A stretch of 64,000 nucleotides of DNA from Promerops cafer (lineage: Eukaryota; Chordata; Aves; Passeriformes; Nectariniidae): NCBI GenBank assembly GCA_013398275.1, contig VZSE01010057.1, forward strand, positions 755,183 to 819,182. Reading direction: 5' to 3'. The notes beneath the pieces were generated by a model that saw only the letters and a program-made list of their open reading frames with translations, had not been told where the DNA came from and made no database searches. Of the stretch, positions 14,540-28,654 are shown one piece after another. Each line of letters begins with the position of its first letter. Position 1 is the stretch's first letter. A program made the position numbers and the translations under genes.

Positions 14540-14860
14540 CATCTCCACTCTTGCTAATTAAAAGGTTGATCACAGAACAATGCTCTTCTCATTAATTTCG
14601 GCTTTCTGATTGGGCAGGATTCCCACTCGCTCCGCCTGATCTTTTCCACACTGCTGAAGTTAATGTGACAGGAGCCCGAAGATGGATTACCCGCTGCCAT
14701 ATTGCCCATCACCTCCAATCAGCAGCTATCGGGGTAAACTGATTGTTCTAATTTGCTCTCATTATTTTTACAATATCAGGAGAAAATAATGCACACAGCT
14801 CACTGTCAAAGCCGTGAAAATCAGCCATTAGTTAAACCCAGACACTGAGTGGCTTTATTA
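14540..14860. promoter_or_regulatory. Candidate conserved enhancer in intron 4 (2)
   Basis: A motif-dense, non-repetitive segment with TAATTAAAAG, CATTAATTTC, a CCAAT-type GATTGG (near 14611), ACAATG SOX-like cores and CTAATTTG. There are two further repeats of the phrase 'ccaatcagcagc' type near 14715. It has no open coding signal. The enhancer call rests on composition and motifs only. Confidence 0.35.
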
Positions 14861-16439
14861 GAAGCACTGCAGTTTATTGATTCAGCTTCGGTAAACTAAG
14901 ATAATACCTGTCCTCTTCAAACACAGTTTTTAAGGTGTACTTATGTAGCAAGAAAATATTTATTAGGATACTTTTGGAAATGCTCGTTATCTCAGCCTGT
15001 TATTTTGATACGCTGGCAGACAACAAAGATTAAGAACAATGGAAGCTTGACTTCCACATAAAGAAGGGCAAAATATGCAGCATTATCTGCATGGCAGCCT
15101 GCATGCACGTCTCAGCTACTCTTCTACAGTTTAAATAAAAATCACCTCAGGACTAATATGGCAGGTGAATATGTAAATACACCCCATAATCACACAAAAT
15201 ACAGTACTACCATAAAGGCAGACATGGTACAGGCATGATTGTATGAGCTGTATGTACAAGGTCAGCGATTTAGTTTTCTCTTGGGTTTTTTTTGGCTAAG
15301 CAAAAGGATCTGCATAGCCCAGCATCAAAACACAGAGCAGAAGGTCCAAATAAGAGAAACTCTTTTATATGGCTGGGAACTATTTTTTACCCTACGTAAA
15401 GGCATTATGCTGCCTCAACTTGGGAACAGGATCAGAAATGTCACTCCACACTAAAGCCTCACAGGATCCCAGAGCTAAGAAATGAATAAGTATTGTTAGC
15501 AGTATGAAGTCAGGCATTTTTACACCACAGCAGTGTTTAGAAAACGCTGAAAATTCTGGACCTCTGACTGTCTCTGTGTTGTATATAAAGGGTCCTACAT
15601 TATTTTGCCTGCTGCCTATCTGCATCTTAGCACAGGGAAATGCTAACTAATGGGATTAATAGAAATACGATACCTTAAATCTTGCTAAACATAAACCCTT
15701 AACTGGTGTCTACGATGCTCTAACTGGCAATGTACTCCAAGAGTGACAGGCAGAGCACAGCAGACTGATTTTACTTTTAAATAATATCTAAATTAGATTA
15801 GTTCTTTGTGTAGATCTGCATGAACCAGAGGGGACATTCATCATTGTGCCAAAAAAGTTAAATTCACTGGGGTACGCTCAAAGTGAATGTTTCTGGACCT
15901 ACGTTTTATCTCTCAGATGCATCATCAAGATGCTGTGCCAATATGCATGAAGCGAGCTAGGAGCTGCAAGAAAGACAACGGGAGAGTAACTGGACAGTAG
16001 AAAAGGTTTAATTTTTTCCTTTGTAGATCATTAATTGCTTGGGACAGGTTCTGTGGTTTCTCTGTCTTGTAACACAGAGCATCCCTTTCAAGACTTGAGC
16101 TTCTTTTTTACTATTTAAATGGCTTAAATATAAAGGAGGGTATTCTCCTCCCTTCCCCTCCAAATCAGATGTAATTCTAGTTCCCCCTCCTCCCCTGATG
16201 TAATTTAAAATGCTAAAATTTTCATTATTGCTTTTTAATATTTTTAAATCCTCATCAGCTAGAGCCTTGTGTTTGGGGGTTGATTTTTCCTCCCTCCTAG
16301 AAAAGCCACCTCCTAGCTTTGTTTGATATCTCTTTTGACCCTTGCTAATGGTGTTCTCTTGGAGGGGCGTGCCATGCTTTTCCTCTTAAAATTCCTGCAC
16401 TGAAAGACTGCACCACACCACACTCCACAAAACGTGCTG

Positions 16440-16920
16440 ATGGCACAAATTACAAGCCCCCAGCCGAACACTCCAGCCCCCACCATTCGGGCAGATTTAT
16501 GTGGGCTCTTGCCGACGTTATTACAAGTCAGAGTTTATTGGGAAATTGTTACATTATGCGGAGTGTCTAACAAATTGCTTATGCTGCTATAATTGGATTA
16601 CAACAGCCGCTTGCTCCCACCGGTAAGATTAGGCAAGTAGGACTCCTGCCGATCTCTGAGCGTTAGCAGTAATTTTATTTGCCTTGCCTCTCTCTTTCCT
16701 AACAACATGCCTCTTTCCCTGCCAGCTGTCTGCTGAAAAGGCACAGGCTTGTTCCTTGGCCCTAACAATGCAATTACAGCCCTGCAGATCGCACTGTTTG
16801 TGCATTAAGTACAGAGCCAAAACGAGGCGAATTGATCGTTTGACTTTTGAGGAGCCATGTGATCTCTGCGTGCGGGTGATCCGGCATGCACCAGTGGGCA
16901 GTGCTGCAGTGCACGCCTCA
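16440..16920. promoter_or_regulatory. Candidate conserved enhancer in intron 4 (1)
   Basis: A non-repetitive stretch of mixed GC content, unlike the AT-rich sequence around it. It contains several homeodomain-type cores (TAATTGGATTA near 16590, CAATTACA near 16770), a GTTTATTG forkhead-like site and scattered CpGs without being a CpG island. Its texture is that of a conserved non-coding element. No exon was recognised, although frames are open on both strands. Confidence 0.35.
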
Positions 16921-17679
16921 CAATGAACCCGCTCCTCGCTACCTCCCCTCCCCTGCCCGCTCCTAACAGCAAAGATGTTGGAGCCCACCCCATGTTAACC
17001 CCCATCAGGCTACAAAAACAGCCTCATTTTTGGGTGCTGTCTTGCTAGGCTGAACTCAGAACTCACTCTGCCTTCTGAAATGTGATACTTGGCCACATCA
17101 GTGGCTTCCCTGCAGCAGGCTACACTAGGAATCTGTTATCACAGCATTTCATACCACAAGCTTTACCACAAGAATTGCACATACTTTCAGACAACTTTTT
17201 CAATTATTGTATTTGAAAAATACTGAAAATACATCTAATGTCATGTATTCTGTACCATCTGAGGGTGCTGTCACTGCAGGTGACTACTTAAAAAGCAATG
17301 CTTCCCTTCATGTCTGCCACCATTTATCACCAAAGCCACCGATGACTTGGATTCCAAACTGTTTCACATTTCCAGCACAAAGGATCCTAAAGTACTTTGC
17401 AAATGCAAGTCCAGTTTGGTGGTTACACTTACCCTGGTAAACACTCCTTACAAGCTTAATGTGATGGATCTGGAATGAAAGCCTCAAGGCTGTAATTCTT
17501 TACGCAGAGTATCCATCACCAAACCAGCAAACACACAGCAAGGAACTACAGCACGTGATACCACACATAATATAGTCGCAGGGGAATTTTGACTAAGGAT
17601 GCCAGGTCAAGTTCTAAATTTTAAAAGACTTCTATTACATCTTCACTGTCTGCACGCTGAGAGGATTCCAGGATGATTT

Positions 17680-17885
17680 CATTTAGAAGAGACCCATGGA
17701 GTCCTCCAGCTCGGCCTCTTGCTCAAAACAGGGTGCATTATGAGGTCAGATCAGGTAGCTCACGGCTTCAGTTAGCCTGGTCTTGTAAACCTCCAAGGAC
17801 AGAGGCTGCATAGATTCCATGAGTAACCTGCTCCAGCTTGACTGTCATCACCCCTAGAAAACTCTTCCTTGAAACCACTCAAACA
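17680..17885 (-). mobile_element. CR1-like 3' fragment
   Basis: The plus strand carries the order of phrases found in the complement of CR1 3' ends: a 'gacccatggagtcctccagc' start, 'tcttgctcaaaacagggtgc', 'acctccaaggacagaggctg', and 'aacctgctccagc' followed by 'aaaactcttccttgaa'. The element is therefore sense on the minus strand. It is strongly diverged and lacks coding sequence. Both boundaries are approximate. Confidence 0.75.
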
Positions 17886-20800
17886 TGAGATGGAGTTTCT
17901 AACATCTGTGGGGGGACCTCCCAGTATTTACTGAACTCAGTCTGAAATGTAATGCAATTTGCTTTATCAAGATTCTAAACCATGGAGTCCGAAAAGTGGA
18001 AACATCTCCATCAAGTTGACCAAACTTTGAAAATTATTCTTCACATCAAGATTTTGCCTATCCCCTGCCTGACCATCCTCACTGCAGGGCTTCGAGAACT
18101 GATCTCCATAATACACTTCAGAGACCCTCAGCTACAAAGCAATGTATGAGTTAGCTTTTATATTGATATTTCTTCAAAGTCTCTGTTGCATTTAAAAAAA
18201 ACCCCTAAGTGTAATTCTTTTTTAATTTGTGGTTTCATTGACATGCAAAGTCATTTTGAGTGGTAAGAGAAGCAGAAATGACAACCACTCCACAATGTTT
18301 GTGTAACTGAAGACTAAAGAAGCCTGTTTACACATAGTTTAACACTCAAAAGAAACTCTGAACAGCTGAAATGCCTTATAAATAGCTCAGACCCAGAGGA
18401 AGTGCAAACGTCTGCATTGTGAATTGTAGATCTTAATTACAGACAATGGCTGGTACAGCAAGTAGCACAGAAAAAAAAAGTGAAACAGTTGCACTGTTCA
18501 TGGTTGGCAATAATTCTTCAGGAAAATATTTACTATCAATCAGTTATGAGAAAAGGGACTCTGCGCTCATAAAACAGCACGTTGCTTCTCATACCAGGAC
18601 CATTTTGCTTCAGCATAATCTGAATTTAAACAGCTTGTTTCCTGCGGATATAATTTTGGAAATAAATAAAACAAGTCTATCAAAATCTGGAGAATGTGTA
18701 TGGTGGGGTGGAGTGGGGGGAGCAGGAATATCACATTTCTTTCTCCATCATTTGCAAAGAGGTTATTAGACCAAGATGAAGCTAAAGCATAAAGATTGTC
18801 TTGACCTAAAAAAGACAGACGAACTAGCAATGAAGATAAAAGTAGTCATATTTGTGACAGAAAGATTATCATCAGGTTAAAGCTTTTAGATAAAACTCTG
18901 ATGCCATTTTCTACTTTTGCTGTCTGAGAATTCACTTTCAAAGCACCTTTAGCATGTTAAGTACTCCCAGCAATGTCCCTGCAATGCCTGCCATTCACAC
19001 AATCCTCTTATTACAGAGAGAATACCCTAACAGAAGGGTAAAATGACATGCTTACATCTCTATCAGCCAGTGGCTGAGGTAGCGTTTGTCCAGTTTGCAA
19101 AAACCTCAAAAACTGCTGTCCCTCCCAAAGAAAGGCAAATCCAAGACACAGTAGAGGATACTTTATTGAGGGATTGGGGGCTGGAAGCATGTCCACTGAC
19201 AATCCCTCTGCATCATTACACAGAAGCTTAATACTAAAAATTAAGCTAACATACTTATTAAAATACTAGAGCAAATATCCAGAAACTGAATGTTGCTAGT
19301 CAAATAATATTTGTTCATGATTAAATTGCTCTAATTTCAATCTCAGGGGCTAGAAAAGTTCAAAAGCACTAGAAAACTATGCATTATCTGAAGATGTACT
19401 GACTCAGTGGTATATCACAGCAGAAGTCTGAGCTGGTTGTGCTATTCATGTAAAGTAAATGCAGATACAGTCTCTGGAAAAAAAGAGCCATCAATCTGTG
19501 ACATAAAGGGACTTGAGAGTACAAGAGGGACATCTTCAGATCAATTTGTCCTACTGCCAACTGGAACATCCAGCCTGGAACCCTAAATGCTTCTTTATTA
19601 AAGAGTGCTCGTGGCTTCTCCTTTAAATTCATATAAAAATTCCAGACTCAATGTTATTATTGTGCAGACTATGTTTGTTCTAAAAATTCGAAAGTAGCGA
19701 TGCAGAAAGAACTGACAAAGGAAAGAAGATTTCAATTACCAGCTACTTCCACCACTCCTTGCTTTAGCTGAATCACCCTTGAGTGTAAAATGTGTAGCTA
19801 CAGCTAAGTAATAAGATGCATCTTTGAAAGGAAATTTCACATAGCATGCTGGAAGTGCTAAGGCTGTTCTGTGTTTCCAGAATTGAGCACAACAGAGGTC
19901 TATCCCACCTTCAGAAGTATGAACAGCAAAGATTCCCTAAAAGATGGAAAAATGCTTAAAAGACCCTGAGAAGTCCCTTAGTTTGCCAGGACCTTAAAAA
20001 GACCAGTTATCACATGTGAGTAGCAAGCAGTGGTCGGAAACAGAAGTCTGATTTTTCATGGGTGGTGTGTGTGACTATATTTTTCTTCTTCCAGTTTTGC
20101 TTAGATCAAGGCAGAGGCAGGGAACCTCTCCCAGCTGCTGCTGCTGAGTTTAGAACTAAGTAGAAACCTGGGGATGCTGCATGTCATTTTGAAGGTGTCT
20201 CATCAGTGCTGTCTCTCACAGGGATGCCATAGGGTGCCTGTCTGGCACAAGTAGGAAAGAATTCAATGGGCAAAATGAACCTGAGAATGCTCCTTTGTAC
20301 AGTAGATACAGATGAACTGGAACCAACTGCAGGAGTTAATAAACAGACCTATCTAATGAATGGGGGAAACGGGTATTGACTGCAGAACTCTGAGATCAGC
20401 TATACACCAATCTCTTGCCAGGAAAGAAAAGACCACTTGGAATCAAAAGGGTATTTCCAGAATCCAGGGAAATGCAAAATCTAACAAACTCGAAGCAAAC
20501 AGCACAACTCAGACCGAACACACCACATAATGAAAGGGTGAAAAGGTAAGACCTGTTTGAAAACAGGACTGTACATAATCCATCCAAGCAAAGAGTCAGC
20601 CAAGGAGTCTGGAGACACACCAAAGCATCCCTCACCACACATCAAATAGAAAGTGTGAAGGTCACCACAGAAAGACTTCCTGGGTACAGAACAGAAGAGA
20701 AACTTGTCTGCACACCCAGGAGCATCAAAAGAATCCTAGTGACATACCAGATGCCAGGGGACTTTCAACTATGTCCCTCTCTAATTGAGGATGAAGCACA

Positions 20801-22554
20801 CACCAACACCATTATCTGCCTGAAGATACTGGCTTACAAAATATGGAACAAACAATAGGAACAGATGCTCATTTGGCCAGATTTCAATAAGCCTCATTAA
20901 AATCAAACACCCTGTCCTTGGAGCCCAGGTTCATGCTACATTTCTACCTTATTCAAGCACCTAGCACCAATTCCTGAGGAAGTTGTTCACTTGTGGTTGC
21001 ACACCAGTAGTATCAGAGATTTTGCAGAGATTATTTGGTTTCTAAAGAAACAAAAAGAAGGAGTTTTTATACATATGCCTGTGCGTGTACACGTACATGT
21101 GAAAACACAGAGACTGCACTTCCTTTTGAAAGATGTTAGCTTGAATACACATCAGACTTGTTGATCACTCAAAGGCAACTGGCAAAAAGATGCCAAAAAA
21201 TAAGAGAAAAACTCTGGCACATGGGAGAGAAATGATGTTACAGATCACACATGTGAAATCTGTGCATCACAATGTATAATTTTTAATTTAAATCCCAGCT
21301 ATTCAGTCAAAACATGCACACACTTGAAACAATTTCTAATGCTCCTTATTTGCTTTTACCCAAATGTGTCCAAGTCCTATCAACGCAGTTTCAGAGGACA
21401 GATACCAGAAAAGAAGGGCTAAGAACAAGATGCAAAGATTCATAAGAATATTATACTCTAGCTTTATTTTAAAATGTCTGAATAAAGCTAGTTAATTCAT
21501 AGTTTTGCAAAAAGCACTGAGCACCTGGCTGCGGAGTCAGCATGACACTGTACACAAAACCAGACAGCCAAGGTTTCGTAACAAACACCAACTTCCTTGA
21601 GTGATCAAAATACTGTGGCCCTATGCTGCTTTCCATACCTCAATATGTGTATCTGTTTTTCCCCCACCTCTATTTTAGGAAGAATAACAGTTGCTAGGTT
21701 GGTAGTTTACACTGGATGTCCTGTACAGAAGCACTCATTCACAAGACAGTTTAACAAACAGACAGTGCTCCAGTCTGAGAGAAGATACCTCAATATTGAT
21801 ATGTGTGGCCTCAAGGGTAACTGCATTTCATTCTTTTAACAAACATTTAGAAATATCAAGCACACAATCAGTAAATGCCATTAATACAGTCTTAAAAGAG
21901 CACAATTATCTTTTCTGCAAGTAGGTGCAGAATCAGAAATTTAGTTTTCAGAAAAACCATTGTCTCTTGCAGACTGACTGACACATCTGACAAGCAGGTA
22001 ATAATGCAGATGGTGGCTCGCAGTCAGGGCTGATACTGCACTACAGAATCAGAAAAAGTAAATCATGATTTCCAAAGTAACCCTTTCTGTGGTTCACTGC
22101 AAGTTTAAAAAAAAAAAATTGAACCCTCTACAATATGTTTGGAAAAGTGCTGCAGATAATGAAAACTGCAGCACCTTCCAGTACTCACCTTCCTGACAAA
22201 ACATTTTAAAGTCCAAGGCTATAAAAGACATCAATCATGGAGGATAGAACTTGCTGTGTGCATGTGGTAGGAGAAGGCTTCTGGACTCCTTAAATCACAT
22301 TTAAGCCCTTCACCTAGGGAACATTTAACAGTTGTGCCATTTGCCTATGCCATCACTGAACCATCTGATTTAGATAACTGGATTTATAAATGCTTTGAAA
22401 CTTCTGGAATTTCAAAGACAAGCTTTCTTAGAACTGACTTCATTTGGTTTGTAGATAGAAAGGCAAAGGAAAGGAGTACAACAGCCAGGCAAGCTAGTAC
22501 TATAGGAATTATATCCCCAGAAAAGTCCAAAGTCCTTATGGTTTTTCTGAGAAA

Positions 22555-22674
22555 GATATATATATTTCATATATATATATATATATACACACACACATGT
22601 ATGTGTATGTATGTATGCATATGTATATATATGTGTGTGTGTTTATATATGTAGTTTTCCATACATATATATGA
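22555..22674. repeat. AT/GT compound microsatellite
   Basis: An interrupted TA, CA, TG and TATG dinucleotide/tetranucleotide tract of about 120 bases. The open frames read through it are low-complexity artefacts. Confidence 0.95.
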
Positions 22675-24339
22675 TGGCAGACTGTCCAAGAGAAACTATA
22701 TACATATATTGCCCTACAACATATAGAGACATGATACTTCAAAAACATACATTTTATCTCCAGGATGATGTCTCAAATTCATCCTCAATAGGATGAAACA
22801 AGTCTTGCTATTCCTGCCTTGAGCCCTACCCACACCTCTCACCACAAACCTGCTGAAAACATAACTTTTGGAGAGCTTCTTAGTTAGGCCATGAAGTTGT
22901 TAAAGTATGTGATTTTATTTAAAAGAGGCACCGCTCAAATTAGCTGTACTTCCTGCACACCCTTGCTCCTTAGTGAGGTGATCAGGTCAAACAGGACACT
23001 AGAGCAGATGGGGTTGAATGGGTTTACTGCCATGAGCTGCTTTACAGCATCGGAACGATGCTCTATGATGAGACATCTCAGCCAGACTAGCTCTGCTTAA
23101 AGAGCTTCACCTCTGTATCATAAAGCACCTTAGGAAGCAGTGTGCAAGACCAGTCATGTTAAGAATGGAAGTGCTGGTATTTAACTTTGTACCAGGACTT
23201 TGTACCAGAACTGGTAGCTTCTCTCAGAAGTGCTGCTCCAGTGGAAGGTAACTGGCATGTCAAGCAGAGTTTATGAGTGCTAAGCCACCTGCAAGCACCA
23301 TTACAAACTTTTATGGTATCCAATTCCCAGACAAGAGTCAAAAGTAATGGGTCATCCAAATTTCACCAGCAAAACCCCAGCAAAGATTTAGCTGGGAAAT
23401 TATCTTAAAGGTCAATACAAAAGTGGCCCCTGAAGGGACAAGGCACCTTTAACAACCAATCAAAGTATGAAAGAAATGGACTTCAAGAAGATCAAGGAAT
23501 AATAACTGAAAGAGAAAACAGGCTTTTGAGTGGTCAGGTTTGTGGTGACAGAGGAGCAACAAAATGCCAGCTGGTTTCAGTAACAGATGGCTGCATGCAC
23601 TGATCTGTTCTGCATGCCCATTCTAAACTTCCTTTCAGTGGAAATACAAAGCTTACACAAGACTAAACGCATCCTTCACACAGCCTTTCCACAAATCATC
23701 ATGCTTCAAATATCCTCCATTCACAAACAGACCAAGCTGTACATTGTTTTACTCTAGTTATGCTGAATTCTAAGAAAAGTTTGGCTAATGGCACCTCATC
23801 TTTTCCAATAACATCTACCTCAATTGTCAAGAAATTACTTTTCCGTGACATGCTAATAAATTCATTTTCTTACCATTCTGACTGTAATAGCTCCCTTGTC
23901 CCTTTCCTTTAAGTGCAGTGTTCACTGTATTTTAATTGAAAAGTCTTTTTCCACCTCACTTCTGGTAGCTAAGAAAGGGAACCATGATACAAAGAGCTCT
24001 CATGCAGTATTTCTAATATGTATCTGGACATCTATCATTTGAAGTTGCCACAGCTAATTACATGGCCGGCATAGGTCATCCCACTGGAAAAGCCTATTAC
24101 TTGTACAGCAGAATGAACCCTTCAATCCTACATAGCTCAGGACTCAAGTAATCATTTCCAGTAGAGAAAAACAGCAAGTTTAAAATCTCTACACTGAAGG
24201 ACAGAAAAGCCTACCCAAAGTACTTATTCTTTGTTTAAATATTTTTTCCTAACTGTAATATTTAACAAGAACTTTTCATTGACTAACAATGAACAATTTT
24301 CTAAAAATCCCTCAAAACCAAAGCTGTTATCTTACTTAC

Positions 24340-24429
24340 TTTGGCCACACAATTTTCAGTCTTCATAGCAGTGCTTCCTAGACACACTGTTTCCTGGTTT
24401 AAGCACAGTCTGGCACAGCTGTTGTAGGT
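24340..24429 (-). CDS. BTRC: BTRC coding exon 4 (30 codons)
   Basis: This is the third BTRC exon in the window, 90 nt and phase 0 at both ends. It reads TYNSCARLCL, NQETVCLGST and AMKTENCVAK, corresponding to human beta-TrCP1 residues 79-108 from memory, with one change (CLAST in human, CLGST here). It carries four cysteines. The acceptor is TTAATCTTTCTGCAG and the donor is AAA followed by GTAAGTAAG, a near-perfect donor. Only one of its three frames is open. The protein should continue with the segment before the dimerisation domain and F-box, but no such exon is found down to position 1, so intron 4 is longer than 24.3 kb. The open frame also runs upstream past the acceptor for about 70 codons; that part is intron by homology. 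Confidence 0.97.
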
Positions 24430-25175
24430 CTGCAGAAAGATTAAAATGGTTATGAATAGAAGAACACAATTTTCTTTCAGGCACCACATTTTTGGCACAG
24501 GAACCCACACTAACTCTGCTACTCTACTACATTTCCTTTTTCTAAGATGTAAATGTTTCAAACTAAAATAAACTAGTTTATAGCAAAAGTCTATGTTCAG
24601 GGCACGCATGTCCTCTGAGAAGCTACGTACAATTTTACAGTACAATTTTTTTTACCGAAATACAAAGAAAAGGATTTTTCTTCTCTGTTCCTTTGAAAAT
24701 GGAAAAAAAAATCTCATCTCAGTTTTCGTTCTTTCACAAAATGCTGCATAATGGAACAACTAAAGCAAGGTGATTTCTACACACTAGTTATCAGAGAGTA
24801 CATCAAATGTGAATAAACATCTGACTTTTTCAGAATATAAAATGTAAAATACATGGGACACAATGAAGGTTGAAATCAGAAGGGAGCAAATGCAGACCAC
24901 ATTTCATTTAATCTTCTCAGTTATGTAAAGCTCTTTTTATTTTTTAAAGTAGAATGCCTTTTTTTCTTTAATGCTGTCCTGCTCGAGTAACCCCCAGCTG
25001 GGACTGCAGGCTTCAGAGTCTTTGCAGAACACATCACTCGTTGTCCCTCTCCCTTTTGAGGGAAGTGTATGAACAATACTTACGAAGTGGGCTTAAAACT
25101 GTAATTTGGTTGACTTGGCTGTTTAAACTAGTATGCCTGAAGAACTCAGGAGCTTGTAATGGAGGCTCTCCTCCT

Positions 25176-25190
25176 CCCCCCCCCCCCCCC
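25176..25190. repeat. C15 homopolymer
   Basis: Fifteen consecutive C bases after a CTC-rich stretch. The length may be uncertain in the assembly. Confidence 0.95.
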
Positions 25191-28100
25191 AGCACCTTTG
25201 CATCTAAGAGCTTCAGTATGGGACTAATACACCTGCCATCATTTACAGAAAAATGCTCCCATGCAGAAGTGGCAGCTCAAAAGCAAGCACCAACTTGATT
25301 TGTTTCAAGAGTAGAAAGCAGACCACAGAGAAGATGCTGCCACCTCAAATAGTTGTGTGGGGAAAACCCAAAAAAAATGCTGAAGAAGAATGAAATGAAA
25401 CTTGGTACAAAGACATTTTCAAGAGCACTAAGTAAAGTATACTAACATCCATGATATTTAAGATTGCCTTAATGGGAGGACGCACAAAGACTTGTAGTGA
25501 GCTGCCTGTCAGTTCTCTCCCTGTAATACTCACTGTCAGTCTCTGGAGATGTTTTTTTCAGGGCTTGCTACGATTTCCATTTGCTTGATTTGAAATTATT
25601 TCATCCCCCAACCTGCTATAGGTTACAAAATCTGTGGACAACACTGGCATGATAATGGCTCCTAAACTTCTCCCTCTGCCCCAAAGCTCCATCACCAGAG
25701 CCAGATTCCTTCAGTGCCAAGCACCAAAAAACGATCTCCCTCTCTTGCCCCTCTGCCAGAGGCCTGACTCTGTGCAAAACGTTGTCAGCAGCAATACAAA
25801 AACTGGCAGAGGAGCACATGGCAAAGGATGTCAGAGGCAAGAATGCAAAAAGATTAAAAGGGGTTTATGCTGAGTGATAGGAGATGTGTCCACAAAGCCA
25901 GTGTTCCCAACAGCCGCCAGCTCAGGTAAGCACCAACTAATGGGAACTGAGTGTTCACAATCAGTTTCTAACATTCACCTAAGTTCTTATGATCTTCATG
26001 AAACATTCCTTACTGCACACCTTGGGAAATCAGTATACTGGCTTAGGTGGATGTGTACTGGACCAGCACAATACAAACATTCTTGGAGAAATTAAGGGAA
26101 TCACAGTCCTTTCCACCTTACCTATTTACAGAGCCCCTTTAAAGTTCACCGTGAAACAGAAACAAAACAGGGCACAGAAGCCCTATCTTCTCCACTGCTT
26201 TAGCAGTTCACGTTTTATTTCTCAGTGAGCTCTCTAAACAGAAAACAACCAGTGACAGACAGGAATGCAGAATATTCTGGCTCCAGCAGTTCTCCTTACA
26301 TGTCACAACATTGACATCTGCTTTGACTAGCAGTCAGCAAGCAATTTCTGACTCTAGACCCAGAAGGAGAAACTGAAAAATTCAAACACACGAATTCTTT
26401 CAAGGTGCTGTGCAGATGAACAAAGTGCATCTTTCAGCAGGAGAGGCTCAGATTCAAACTGGATTAGGCCACAAGCAAACAGAAGTCTGATTGCCTCTTG
26501 CAAATATTTGCCAACATCATAAAACTATTACCCTGGTATGCATAAAACTTTCTCCTCAGAAGAAAGATCAGAATGGTATAAACTACTATAAATTGAGGCT
26601 TAGATATAGCATCCCAACTGATAGACAAAAAGTTGATACCATCTGCTTTGCACTGACATTCAGACAATACCATGTGAACTTCATTTTACAGGCATGGTAT
26701 TAGTTAAATTCAACCAGATTGTGAAGGTGAAAAACTATGAAGAGTTGGTAAGATTCTTCGTTCAGTTTTCACATTTGTGTAATTTAACCCATTTATTGTA
26801 AATCTGTGATTTTTTCACTTGCAATTTAATTCCTAGAATTCCATATGCAGTATTTCTGCACAACTTGTCTGCTATATACTGTAAGTTTTATGAGGAGCCC
26901 TGACTTGAGGAAAGCTACTACTAACTAACTCCACTTTGCAGATCAAAAGCTCAGCCACAAAAACATTTACTGAAAGCAACAAGGAAGTCTGTGGCTCTGT
27001 GAACCAAACCATGAACTCAGATCTTGTCAGTCTTTTTCCTCCCAAGACAGGTATGCACAAACCTTGGTTGTATGCCAGCTTTTTAAAAGCTGGGCTGACA
27101 ACAGGCTTTCTCCACATTTACAAATGGGAAAGAGTAGACAATCCAAACACAAAATGTGAAATACTAAATGCTAAACCTGCTAGCATTTTCTGAGAATGAA
27201 AGAAGCTCCCTACGCACTGATCAAAAGTTACATGCATGTCAGAATGCAAATATAAATCATTATTCCAGCATATTGCTTAATTTTGATTACTTTCACCCAC
27301 ACATTACATCTCACTGAGAACAGTGCCAACTGAACTTCCAGCATAACTTGTTCATCAAACCCCACAATACCAGGACTACTGACATTTGATGGAACTAGTA
27401 TAGCAGAAATTTAAGGAAGATACAATGAAATACTTCCTCACACAGCTGCCAGTGAACTTCTGGTGCTTCCTGCCCCGGGACATAGTGCAGAGAAACATCA
27501 TCGGAAGTGGAAAAAGGGACTAAACAAACTCATGGCCAGCAGCTCCACAGATACTCAGCATAGATATCCTCCAGACATCCCTAGTGCAACAGCAGTAGAT
27601 GCTGCAGGAACAGGAGGGCAATGGAGTACTAAAAGAGGCCAGACTTGCTTGCTCTCATTCAACAGCACCTTCCACTGACAGTGCTGAAGTTGGCAGTGGA
27701 TGAGCTGACTCTGGGTCTGACTGACCTGGGCATTCTCATGCTATCAATATACCTCTTTGCCCTTTGACAACATGCAAAGGAACTCCTCCTTCCCAACCTT
27801 TTCTACCACAGAAGGAGAGAAGAATATGCTTTTACTGCAAGAGCCAACTTTTACACAGTAATTTTATTACATAAGGATTTATGTATGTGCCAAATTACCA
27901 GACGACCATTTAGTCCTTCAGCAGCTCTTTGTTTCTCAGCAGAAGTAAAAGGGAAAAAGAGAAAATTAAGAAGAGTATATACATTGTGGATTCAACACAT
28001 CAGTATGCATATTTGAGAATAAAACATAAAGTACTCTTCAGTTTGACATACATTACTGTCTTTGCAAAGTTACAAAGTCCTTATTGTCACATTCTCACAG

Positions 28101-28654
28101 AAGAATGCCTTACTAGCCTTGTGGGATGAATAAAGAGGGCAAAGAAGATTCACATGCATGCTCTCTACAACATGTTTTAAAGGACTGAAAGCAAAACACA
28201 GAAAACCTAGTTCTCCCTTAAAGTCTAGAGGAAAAAGAGGTAATGTCACTCTACTTGATATGTCTCAACAGAAATGTACTGCCAAGGTTACAAAGAAGCT
28301 GCATCTGGCTCATGAGGCCAGGTCATAAGAAGCTTGGAGAATATATTGTCAAGGCAGTACTATATGGTAGTCTCCAAATGCTTTCTTGCAGGTAGCAGTT
28401 ACTGGCTGCTGAGAGACACAAAATGGCTGCTGGACATGGAGATCTGTTTTCATCTGATATTGTTCATACACTAATGGTTACTGTGAATAGGTCCAGTGAA
28501 TAGACTAGTGAATTCTGAAAGCAGAATTAATGTCATATCATCAAGTATTAATGCAGAGCCCTTTATGTCAGGTGAAACATTTGATGGTGTCTCTTGCTAC
28601 ACCGCAACATAAGAGTACCTCCCTTCATTTGTTCCAATGCCCATGGGAACATTG

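Larger units (their letters stand above)
1..24339 (-). other. BTRC: BTRC intron 4 (partial, 3' end outside window)
   Basis: Intronic sequence downstream of exon 4; the acceptor lies before position 1. It holds the long CR1 LINE (8326-9628), two short CR1 3' pieces (5985-6036 and 17680-17885), a MIR-like stretch (12478-12530), an AT/GT microsatellite (22555-22674), a CT microsatellite (14262-14278), an ambiguous base in a C run (13781) and two enhancer-like stretches (14540-14860 and 16440-16920). I see nothing recognisable in 1-5980, 6040-8320, 9650-14500, 17890-22540 or 22680-24300 beyond ordinary AT-rich intron and unsupported open frames. Confidence 0.9.

Noticed and set aside
22334..22796. 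Open frames through the AT/GT repeat
   Set aside because: Low-complexity translation of a microsatellite.
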